Under the pieces are notes generated by a model. The model was given only the letters and a program-made list of their open reading frames with translations. It made no database searches and had not been told where the DNA came from. DNA of 64,000 nt from Fischerella muscicola PCC 7414 (GTDB lineage Bacteria > Cyanobacteriota > Cyanobacteriia > Cyanobacteriales > Nostocaceae): positions 1 to 64,000 of the forward strand of contig NZ_AJLK01000020.1 of assembly GCF_000317205.1 (NCBI RefSeq), given 5' to 3'. Of the stretch, positions 7,510 through 15,118 are shown one piece after another (within the stretch, counting starts at the first letter, position 1; every line of letters starts with the position of its first letter). A program made the translations under genes and the position numbers.

Positions 7510-9180
7510 ATGTCAAGTACGATTGTAATAGAAGACAAAAATCAAAACAAACCGATTACAGAACCAAAATTTGCTCTTTTACCCCAGACAATCGGCAAGA
7601 TGGAAGCTAAAACATTCAACAGGATTCTCTATGTTCGCCTTCCTTGTAACCCCATCTTTCCTATTGGGGTTGTATATCTTAGCGATCATGTCCACAAACA
7701 GTTTCCTAACATTGAACAGCGGATCTTTGATTTAGGAACAGTGCCACCTCTAGATTATGCTAAAGCCCTAGATCGCTGTATCGATGAATTTCAGCCGACA
7801 CTGCTAGTATTCTCGTGGCGGGATATTCAAATTTATGCACCAGTAGGTGGACGTGGCGGTAATCCACTACAGTATACCTTTGAGTTTTTCTACTCCCGCA
7901 ATCCATTTCTCAAGCTACAGGGAGCAATGGGTTTGCTGCGGATTGCATCAGGATACTACGGCGAACTGTGGCGGAATCTAGGCTTACTAAAGCGGGGTAT
8001 CAAACGCGCTCAACGTTATAACCCTAATGCTCGTGTAATTGTCGGTGGTGGTGCAGTCAGCGTCTTTTATGAACAGGTGGGCAAAAGCTTGCCTAAAGGG
8101 ACTATTGTCTCTGTGGGTGAAGGCGAAACTTTGCTGACAAAACTACTGAGCGGACAAGAATTTCGGGATGAACGGTGTTATGTTGTTGGCGAAGAACAAC
8201 CACGCGATCGCCTCATTCATGAACAACCCACACCATTAGAGAAAACCGCTTGTAACTACGACTATATCGAAACAATCTGGCCAGAGTTTAAATATTACCT
8301 GCAAGACGGAGACTTTTACATTGGTGTCCAAACCAAACGCGGCTGTCCTCACAACTGCTGCTATTGTGTTTACACCGTTGTTGAAGGTAAGCAAGTACGC
8401 ATTAATCCCGCCGATGAAGTCGTTGCCGAAATGCGACAATTATATGATCGCGGTGTTCGCAATTTCTGGTTTACCGATGCCCAATTTATCCCCGCCCGCA
8501 AATTTATAGATGATGCCGTTGAACTCTTACAAAAAATCGTCGATTCGGGAATGACAGACATTCACTGGGCAGCATATATCCGGGCTGATAACCTCACACC
8601 CGAGTTATGTGAATTGATGGTAAAAACCGGGATGAACTACTTTGAAATCGGTATCACCAGCGGTTCCCAAGAATTGGTACGGAAAATGCGGATGGGCTAC
8701 AATCTCCGTACTGTTTTACAAAACTGTCGGGATTTAAAAGCCGCTGGGTTTAACGACTTAGTTTCGGTGAATTATTCTTTTAATGTGATTGACGAACGTC
8801 CAGAAACAATTCGTCAAACTATTGCCTACCACCGCGAACTGGAACGGATTTTTGGTGCAGATAAAGTCGAACCTGCCATCTTCTTTATCGGATTGCAACC
8901 CCACACCCACCTAGAAGAATATGCTTTCAAAGAAAATATTCTCAAACCAGGGTACGATCCGATGAACATCACACCTTGGACTGTCCAGAAGATGCTGTGG
9001 AACCCCGAACCCCTTGGTTCCTTCTTTGGCGAAGTCTGCTTGCAAGCTTGGCAACAAAACCCCAACGACTTTGGACGCGAAGTTATGAAAATATTAGAGG
9101 AAAGACTAGGGTGTGCTGAACTAGAAGAAGCACTTTCTGCACCCATTGAAACAAAACCAAAACAATTGGTGGGTGTTTGA
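7510..9180 (+). CDS. B12-binding-domain radical SAM protein (BchE-like architecture)
   Basis: 556 residues. Residues 35-210 form a Rossmann-type cobalamin-binding-like domain (RLPCNPIFPIGVVYLSDHV; later ARVIVGGGAVSVFYEQ), although no DxHxxG B12 ligand motif is obvious. The radical SAM domain follows with its 4Fe-4S motif RGCPHNCCYC at Cys279, Cys283 and Cys286, and downstream FWFTDAQFIPA, YFEIGITSGSQELV and SVNYSFNVI. Order and length resemble BchE, but cyanobacteria carry several such paralogues. One group is annotated, as I recall, as PSII high-light acclimation radical SAM protein, and this may be that one. The substrate is unknown. It stands alone, with an inverted repeat 31 bp after the stop. 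Confidence 0.75.
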   Translation: MSSTIVIEDKNQNKPITEPKFALLPQTIGKMEAKTFNRILYVRLPCNPIFPIGVVYLSDHVHKQFPNIEQRIFDLGTVPPLDYAKALDRCIDEFQPTLLVFSWRDIQIYAPVGGRGGNPLQYTFEFFYSRNPFLKLQGAMGLLRIASGYYGELWRNLGLLKRGIKRAQRYNPNARVIVGGGAVSVFYEQVGKSLPKGTIVSVGEGETLLTKLLSGQEFRDERCYVVGEEQPRDRLIHEQPTPLEKTACNYDYIETIWPEFKYYLQDGDFYIGVQTKRGCPHNCCYCVYTVVEGKQVRINPADEVVAEMRQLYDRGVRNFWFTDAQFIPARKFIDDAVELLQKIVDSGMTDIHWAAYIRADNLTPELCELMVKTGMNYFEIGITSGSQELVRKMRMGYNLRTVLQNCRDLKAAGFNDLVSVNYSFNVIDERPETIRQTIAYHRELERIFGADKVEPAIFFIGLQPHTHLEEYAFKENILKPGYDPMNITPWTVQKMLWNPEPLGSFFGEVCLQAWQQNPNDFGREVMKILEERLGCAELEEALSAPIETKPKQLVGV

Positions 9181-9210
9181 TAGCAAAAGTCTATTTTCAA
9201 AAAAAACTAA

Positions 9211-9263
9211 CACAGATGAACACCGATAAAATCAGTGTTCATCTGTGTGCATCTGTGTTCGTA
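9211..9263. repeat. Inverted repeat of the ATCTGTGTTC family
   Basis: CACAGATGAACAC pairs with GTGTTCATCTGTG (9211-9247), and a further ATCTGTGTTCG follows. Related word arrays are at 28005-28071 and 45646-45691. It may act as a bidirectional transcription stop between convergent genes, but no U tract is present. Confidence 0.65.
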
Positions 9264-9333
9264 ATTAACCTAATTCGATCCCATGTTTAAAAACCTGGGT
9301 TCCCTTTGAAAAAATCTTTTGCCCGTATTTACT

Positions 9334-10227
9334 CTACATCTTCTTATCCATCATAAAATCAAATTCATCGTAAGGTTTAGCATATCTAACTACTAGACGA
9401 AAGTCGCTAGGTTGGGATGTCTTCCATGCCCAGTGATACCACCTCCTTTCGTTTGCGGGAATTTCGTAGGAGGCTAATTTTCCATCTTTCTCTATCGATC
9501 TCCACTGATTTTCCGACTCATTATGTCCCTTTACTTGGAAACTAATAATAGGACCGTAGTATATCTGACAATAATTTTGTCCTCCAATTGGGCAAGATGA
9601 ATCAGATGAACTTTGATAAGAGACTACATGATTGTTGTAAGTATTTTGTACTGACTTAGCACAAATTTTCCCCCGCCATTCTTTAATATTGTTCCATCTA
9701 GCGTAGTAACGATAACGGGGTTGTCCCCAACACTGTTCACTAGCAGCAGGATTAAGACAGTCTGTTTTGAAAGCAGAATAATTATTAGGTGTTTTGTCTG
9801 TCCTGATAAATGGATTATTTGATAAAAATCCACCTGCTATTGAAGAAGTAAAGTTATCGTTATTACAAGCCAAATCTCCACTTTGTGCCTGGGTTGATGG
9901 TGGTTGAGTAATAGTTTGGTTTGTATTTGTTTTTTGTTCTACAGCGTTGCTGGGAAGGTTACGCAAAACACCGGGTTCAGGTGTAGGATTTTGAGTCTCT
10001 GGAACATCCTCTACAGCATCCCGTGCTTGTGCTATGGGAACATACACATTACTTACTGCTAAATTTGTGACTACAAAAATAGCAACAGTGACAATAAAAA
10101 TTGCCAAGATTCTAATTCTTCGCTTCACCTCCTTAACCCTCCCCGTAAGCGGGGAGAGGAGGGTGCGCGATAGTGCGGGTGGGGTATTCTGTACCTCACA
10201 AAGAGTTGAAATCTGCTGTAAATGCAT
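9334..10227 (-). CDS. Secreted or membrane-anchored cysteine-containing protein of unknown function
   Basis: Up to 297 residues. One hydrophobic helix (about 40-61, ILAIFIVTVAIFVVTNLA) is followed by a Pro/Thr/Gln-rich linker (about 70-115) and a C-terminal globular part with Cys in DLACNND, KTDCLNPAASEQCWGQ, GKICAKS, SSCPIGG and NYCQIYYG. This suggests an exported, disulfide-stabilised domain anchored by an uncleaved or cleaved signal. Aromatic-rich segments (RYRYYARWNN, RRWYHWAWKT) give a beta-rich look. I recognise no family. The first 35 or so codons overlap a GC-rich dispersed repeat near 10131-10190, so the true start may be further in; a strong AAGGAG on the minus strand near 10125-10132 hints at this. 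Confidence 0.6.
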   Translation of the reverse strand: MHLQQISTLCEVQNTPPALSRTLLSPLTGRVKEVKRRIRILAIFIVTVAIFVVTNLAVSNVYVPIAQARDAVEDVPETQNPTPEPGVLRNLPSNAVEQKTNTNQTITQPPSTQAQSGDLACNNDNFTSSIAGGFLSNNPFIRTDKTPNNYSAFKTDCLNPAASEQCWGQPRYRYYARWNNIKEWRGKICAKSVQNTYNNHVVSYQSSSDSSCPIGGQNYCQIYYGPIISFQVKGHNESENQWRSIEKDGKLASYEIPANERRWYHWAWKTSQPSDFRLVVRYAKPYDEFDFMMDKKM

Positions 10228-10367
10228 TTGTTAGTAAAGGTGAGAAAGCTCCTGTAGCTAATCGGCTTTGGCTACAGCAACTTGACTTTCTATATTTTTA
10301 AGGTGGCTTACTTTATCTAAATGTCACAAGATCGGTTTCGGATCAGCAGCAGTTATAAGAACTGATC

Positions 10368-10395
10368 TTGACAATTGAAATTTTACGTAAATAGC
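10368..10395 (+). promoter_or_regulatory. TTTACGTAAA element upstream of second NB-ARC gene
   Basis: GAAATTTTACGTAAAT (10377-10392) equals the core of the two direct repeats at 2881-2945 and 3081-3147. Here it lies about 65 bp before the NB-ARC start at 10456. A TTGACA at 10368-10373 could be a -35 box, but no good -10 sits at the right distance. Suggested role: binding site shared by the NB-ARC loci (inference). Confidence 0.4.
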
Positions 10396-10455
10396 AAATA
10401 AAAACTTGATTTCTAAATAGATATGCGATCGCAAAAGTATTCTTTTGCAAGAATA

Positions 10456-12525
10456 ATGTCTACTCTCAAAGCATCTGTGTATGGAAGAGCGAAAATTAAA
10501 CAAGCAAGAATTGAAAAAGGCTGGACAATCGACAACCCCAGATGGCTTCAGCAAGCAAGTAAAGTTTTAGGAACAGATTCGGAAGCAGAGGGTTTTCTTG
10601 CTGAGGGAATTTCTGAAGGAACTTGGAAACGTTTTTTAGCAGGAAAAGTGCCTATTAATGCTGGAGCTTTTAAAGCTTACTGTCAAGTTTTAGGATTGAA
10701 CTGGAACGAAATTGTTGAACGCAACGGACAGCAGGATTGGGGAGAAGCACCAGATGTATCGATTTTCTTTGGTCGTACAGAGGAATTGCATACCCTCAAA
10801 CAATGGATTGTTCAAGATAACTGCCGTTTGCTGTTATTGTTAGGCATGGGTGGAATCGGTAAAACTGCTCTTGCTGCCAAATTAGTACAGCAACTTCAAA
10901 ATGAATTTGATTTTATTATTTGGCGAAGTCTTCGTAACGCTCCCTTGGTAGAAGAGATTTTAGCAGAAGTAATTTATTTTTTCTCCAACCAACAAGAAAC
11001 ACAATTACCAAGCAGCTTGGATGGAAAAATCTTGCGGTTGATGAATTACCTACGTACTAGGCGCTGTTTGCTTGTTTTAGATAATATTGAGGCGGTACTC
11101 CAAAGTGGCGATCGCACTGGAGGTTATCGTCAAGGGTACTCCGGCTATGGTCAGATGCTGCAATGTATTGCAGACACACGCCACAACAGTTGCTTAATCC
11201 TGACCTCTCGTGAAAAACCGCGAGGATTTGCGACATCCGAAGGCGAAAATTTACCTGTCCACAGCTTACAACTAACTGGTTTACCTTTGACTGCTGTTCG
11301 CGAAATTTTCTCTACTAAAGGGTCTTTTACTGGTTTAGAAACAGAATGGCAAGTTTTGATTTCTCATTATGCAGGAAATCCCTTAGCATTAAAGATTGTA
11401 GCTTCCGCGATTCGGGATTGTTTTGATAGTAATATTTCCGAATTTTTAAAATTTTTAAATCAAGGTACATTCGTCTTTGACGATATTCGCGATTTATTAG
11501 ATAGACAATTTCAGCGTTTGAGTAAATTAGAACAAGATATTATGTACTGGCTTGCTATCAATAGAGAGCCAATTACATTGTTAGAACTAAAAGATAATTT
11601 TATTTCCAACATTCCCCAGAGTGAAATTATGCAAGCGATCGCTTGTTTGCAAAGGCGGTCATTAATTGAAAAAAATGCTGCTTATTTCACCCAGCAACCT
11701 GTTGTCATGGAGTACGTAACCGCTCAATTGCTCGAGAAAGTTTATACAGAAATCCTTTCTGGGCAACTGGAATTATTTACTACTCATGCTTTGATTATAT
11801 CTACTGCTAAAGATTATATTAAAGATAGTCAAATTTGCTTGATACTACTACCAGTAATTGAGAAATTGCTTACCAGTTTTGGCTCTGTCAAAAATATAGA
11901 AAATCACTGTCAAAAAATTCTCGCGACATTAAGGAGTGAATCTTTAAGAGAAACCGGATATATCAGTGGCAATCTCATCAATTTGCTACGTCAGTTAGAC
12001 ATAGATTTAAGTGGTTACAACTTTTCTCAGCTTCGGGTTTGGCAAGCTAATCTTCAAGGAATAAAATTGCATAATGTCAATTTTACTAATTCAGATTTAA
12101 CAAAATCTGTTTTTTCTGAGATTTTGGTTGCTGTGTTATCTTTAGCCTTAAGTCCAGATGGTAAATTGTTAGCGACAGGTGATGCCAATGGTAATGTTTA
12201 CTTGTGGCAAGTGCAAACAGGAAAGCATCTTCTTACCTTAAGAGGACATACCAATCAAGTCTTTTCCGTTGCTTTTAGTCCTCAAGGAAATATTCTTGCC
12301 AGTGGCAGTTTTGACTCTTTATTAAAAATTTGGGATGTTAGCAGCGGCAAAGAAATTAGAACTTACACGGGACATTATCATGGAATATCTTCTGTTACTT
12401 TTAGTCCAGATGGTAAAGTTGTCGCCAGTGCTGGACTAGATGGTCTAGTCAAACTCTGGAATGTGAAGTTGCCTTCAGTCCTCAAGGCAAGATACTCGCC
12501 ACTGGCTCCCAAGATGAGACAATAA
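10456..12525 (+). CDS. NB-ARC (STAND-class) ATPase with partial WD40 propeller, frameshifted at the 3' end
   Basis: Start chosen at ATG 10456 ([10 protein letters not shown]); an upstream in-frame ATG at 10423 adds 11 unlikely residues. Residues 1-95 form an N-terminal helical domain unlike that of the first copy ([13 protein letters not shown]). Then come [18 protein letters not shown] and the NB-ARC core: P-loop GMGGIGKT at 130-137, Walker [28 protein letters not shown] and VVMEYVT. A short pentapeptide-like linker ([18 protein letters not shown]) precedes three WD40 blades. After VKLWNVK the frame goes astray, adding a nonsense tail ([18 protein letters not shown]). The genuine last blade lies in the +1 frame at 12468-12665. 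Confidence 0.8.
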   Translation: MSTLKASVYGRAKIKQARIEKGWTIDNPRWLQQASKVLGTDSEAEGFLAEGISEGTWKRFLAGKVPINAGAFKAYCQVLGLNWNEIVERNGQQDWGEAPDVSIFFGRTEELHTLKQWIVQDNCRLLLLLGMGGIGKTALAAKLVQQLQNEFDFIIWRSLRNAPLVEEILAEVIYFFSNQQETQLPSSLDGKILRLMNYLRTRRCLLVLDNIEAVLQSGDRTGGYRQGYSGYGQMLQCIADTRHNSCLILTSREKPRGFATSEGENLPVHSLQLTGLPLTAVREIFSTKGSFTGLETEWQVLISHYAGNPLALKIVASAIRDCFDSNISEFLKFLNQGTFVFDDIRDLLDRQFQRLSKLEQDIMYWLAINREPITLLELKDNFISNIPQSEIMQAIACLQRRSLIEKNAAYFTQQPVVMEYVTAQLLEKVYTEILSGQLELFTTHALIISTAKDYIKDSQICLILLPVIEKLLTSFGSVKNIENHCQKILATLRSESLRETGYISGNLINLLRQLDIDLSGYNFSQLRVWQANLQGIKLHNVNFTNSDLTKSVFSEILVAVLSLALSPDGKLLATGDANGNVYLWQVQTGKHLLTLRGHTNQVFSVAFSPQGNILASGSFDSLLKIWDVSSGKEIRTYTGHYHGISSVTFSPDGKVVASAGLDGLVKLWNVKLPSVLKARYSPLAPKMRQ

Positions 12526-12665
12526 AAGTCTGGGATATCAAAACAGGTGAGTGTCTAAAAACTTTAAAAACTCCTAGATTATATGAAGGCATGAATATTA
12601 CAGGAGCTTATGGTTTAACTACAGCACAAAAATCTACCCTGATAGCTTTGGGTGCTTTGGCTTAA
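12468..12665 (+). pseudogene. Last WD40 blade and C-terminal tail, out of frame with NB-ARC gene
   Basis: Reading from GTT 12468 gives [20 protein letters not shown] and [12 protein letters not shown], then the family tail [17 protein letters not shown] and TAA at 12663-12665. It overlaps the preceding frame by 58 nt. A deletion joining two WD40 units out of register (from the WNVK segment of one blade to VAFSPQG of the next) explains both frames. The product without this tail has a propeller of three or four blades, which is too short to close. Confidence 0.75.
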
Positions 12666-12798
12666 GTTTTTTACAGAATATTAGCACTCTAATTTTGGAT
12701 AGCATAATTCAGTATCAAACTGTAAACTAAAGTGTCATAAGCCCTTATTTTTCCTCATTGCCCAGAGGCATCACTCGCGGTTCGTTTAATCAAACCTC

Positions 12799-14199
12799 AT
12801 GTTAGAAGGCTCCATACTCCAACAGCTGGAAATAGCTCATCGCCATAGCAAAAGACCGATTAGATTCGGGGTGTACTATAAAAATACCCTAGTCGCCCTC
12901 TGTCATGCTCTAGAAGACCATATATTGAATGATGTCACCTCACCCTTGGTAATTACCGCCTTTGAACGAGGAAAATGGTATCTCCAAGAGGCAGAACGAT
13001 ACGCAGACATCGCCAAAAAATCGCGTCAAATAGCCATCATGGCAGCCCCAGATACTGGCTGGGCAGAACATTCCACGAGTCAGTTACCTAATGTCAACTT
13101 AGTTGCTTTAGATCCGGCTGATCCGGTAGCCCAAGAATGGCACTTGATTATTTTATCACCTAAATACACAGCAATGGTAATTTGTCAAGAATTATCTGCT
13201 GCTGATTATGGTAGTTCTGGATTGCCTGGGTCAGATTTAGAAAGAAAATTTTACGGCTTGTGGACATTTGAACCAGAGTTAGTCAAAGAAACAGCCACAT
13301 TAGCGATCGCTCACATCCAACGCTACAATCCAGAATTAGCAGCAAAACTCACTGCTGAGCAACAAGCTATTCAACCCAGCTTAGCTACACCAGAAGAATT
13401 AAGTGCAGTAGTATCTCGTGTAGTTGATTACCTCCAAACCGAACAAGTAAACATATCCGTTCCCACCACCATCCGCCACCAAGCCCTAGATAATAACCTA
13501 GTTTCTAATGAAATCCAGGCATTTTTGCGGATGGCACAAATTATAGATGCTGCTGATATAACCAATCCCATGGCAGCAGCAGAAGTTGTAGCGTTGGCAG
13601 AAACAATGGGGCAACTTTTAGATTTACCCGCATGGCAAATCAAAAGATTGCGCTTAGCCGGATTACTACACCGTATTGAGCCACTACAAAGAGTAGAAAG
13701 TGTACTCACTTCTGGTATCACTACCTCTTACCAAGAAGATGCACCCAGTTGTCCCTTAACTTGTCCTCTTGTACCAGGCGTGCAGGTACTGCGAACCATG
13801 CCCAGGCTACGAGCAGCAGCACAAATTATAACTCACCAAAGTGAGTGGTGGGATGGAACTGGTGAACCTGCGGGACTAGCTGGCGATGAAATTCCTCTAG
13901 AATCGAGAATTTTGGCGCTCATAGTTGAATTTCAATGGCGAGTGCATCAAAAACAATCATCTCAGTTAAGCCGTGAAGAAATCATCAATCAAGCTTTAGA
14001 AGAATGCAGACAACAATCGCGACGGTTCGATCCAAAACTGATAGATACCTTGACACTATTAGTTATGGGCTTACAACAAGGACTAGAGTTACCCATAATT
14101 ACACCCAAAGTCAGTGCTGGTATGTGGTTATTAGATTCTCGACTAGAGAGTGAAACTAAAAGCAGTGTAGAAATAAATCAGAATTCACGTATACAATGA
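12799..14199 (+). CDS. DICT sensory domain protein with degenerate HD-GYP domain
   Basis: 466 residues. Residues 1-170 match the DICT domain, found with diguanylate cyclases and two-component systems (IRFGVYYKNTLVALCHALED, ITAFERGKWYL, YTAMVICQEL, FEPELVKETATLA). Residues 250-440 look like an HD-GYP-type phosphohydrolase: LRLAGLLHRIEPL, then HQSEWWDGTGEPAGLAGDEIPLESRILALI. The expected HD pair reads HR, GYP reads GEP, and the usual D after RI.A is missing, so c-di-GMP hydrolysis is doubtful and a sensor or scaffold role is more likely. DICT is proposed to sense light or blue-light-linked signals (literature inference). Single gene; its neighbours are signalling or stress proteins. Confidence 0.75.
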   Translation: MLEGSILQQLEIAHRHSKRPIRFGVYYKNTLVALCHALEDHILNDVTSPLVITAFERGKWYLQEAERYADIAKKSRQIAIMAAPDTGWAEHSTSQLPNVNLVALDPADPVAQEWHLIILSPKYTAMVICQELSAADYGSSGLPGSDLERKFYGLWTFEPELVKETATLAIAHIQRYNPELAAKLTAEQQAIQPSLATPEELSAVVSRVVDYLQTEQVNISVPTTIRHQALDNNLVSNEIQAFLRMAQIIDAADITNPMAAAEVVALAETMGQLLDLPAWQIKRLRLAGLLHRIEPLQRVESVLTSGITTSYQEDAPSCPLTCPLVPGVQVLRTMPRLRAAAQIITHQSEWWDGTGEPAGLAGDEIPLESRILALIVEFQWRVHQKQSSQLSREEIINQALEECRQQSRRFDPKLIDTLTLLVMGLQQGLELPIITPKVSAGMWLLDSRLESETKSSVEINQNSRIQ

Positions 14200-14379
14200 A
14201 CGCTTTTTTAACTTAGTAATTTGTTTCTATCGTAGTACAAATTTCCATTCATTCCTAGTGAATTCTACGTAGAGAAATTCTGCGTACCTCTGCGCCTACT
14301 CTGCGTCCCTCTGCGTTTCCAAAATTACGACTTCACCCAAACCTCCAATTAACTGTTAAATAAATTTTTTAACAACCAC

Positions 14380-15018
14380 ATGAACATCGAAGCTATTAAA
14401 TCAGGAAAAACCAAGCACTTAGCAGGAGCCAATTTAGAAGACGAAGATTTATCAAACTTGGATTTAAACCGCATCAATTTTGCTGGTGCTACTCTTGTAG
14501 GTACAAATTTTACTGCTTCTAAACTTGAAGGCGCCCATTTGGAAGGTGCAAATTTAATGGGGGCAAACCTACAAGCAACTGATTTGCGCGCTAATTTAAT
14601 GGGTGCAAATTTAATGCAAGCAGATTTGACAGGCGCTGACTTACGGGGTAGCAATTTACGTGGTGCTAATTTAATGGGGGCGAGACTGAGTGAAGTATCT
14701 TTTGCTGGTGCTTTTCTCAGTGGTGCAAATTTGATGAATGTCAACTTACAAGGGGTTGACTTGCGGGGTGCTGACTTGCGAGGTGCCAACCTTACAGGAG
14801 CTAATCTCAAAGGTGCAGACTTAAGTCGTACAGATTTACAAGGAGCATTGTTGAGTGAAGCAAATTTAGAAGAAGCAGATATGAGAGAGGCAAATCTAGC
14901 AGGGGCAAATTTGACGGGTGCAAATTTACTGTGTGCAGAGTTAGAAGGGACAAATTTAAGTGGAGTGAATTTAGATCGGGCTTGCTTAGTGGGGACAATG
15001 GCTGAGGTTACTTCTTAA
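14380..15018 (+). CDS. Pentapeptide repeat protein
   Basis: 212 residues, nearly all built from A(N/D)LxG pentapeptides starting at about residue 17 (for example ANLMGANL and ADLRGANLTGANL). It should fold as a right-handed quadrilateral beta helix, in the cytoplasm since no signal peptide is seen. One coil is irregular: DLRA is a four-residue unit at about residues 68-71 (LQATDLRANLMG), a one-residue slip that should distort the helix. Family roles are mostly unknown; a few members bind DNA gyrase, which cannot be assumed here. The kinase gene starts 100 bp downstream on the same strand, so co-transcription is possible. Confidence 0.85.
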   Translation: MNIEAIKSGKTKHLAGANLEDEDLSNLDLNRINFAGATLVGTNFTASKLEGAHLEGANLMGANLQATDLRANLMGANLMQADLTGADLRGSNLRGANLMGARLSEVSFAGAFLSGANLMNVNLQGVDLRGADLRGANLTGANLKGADLSRTDLQGALLSEANLEEADMREANLAGANLTGANLLCAELEGTNLSGVNLDRACLVGTMAEVTS

Positions 15019-15118
15019 ACAAAAGTAACTAAAATATTATTTTTTCAGTAATCAAATGGTTGAGCATTGATGTTGATTAATACAATCACATTAGCTTTAG
15101 CCCTACTGGTTCAACCTT

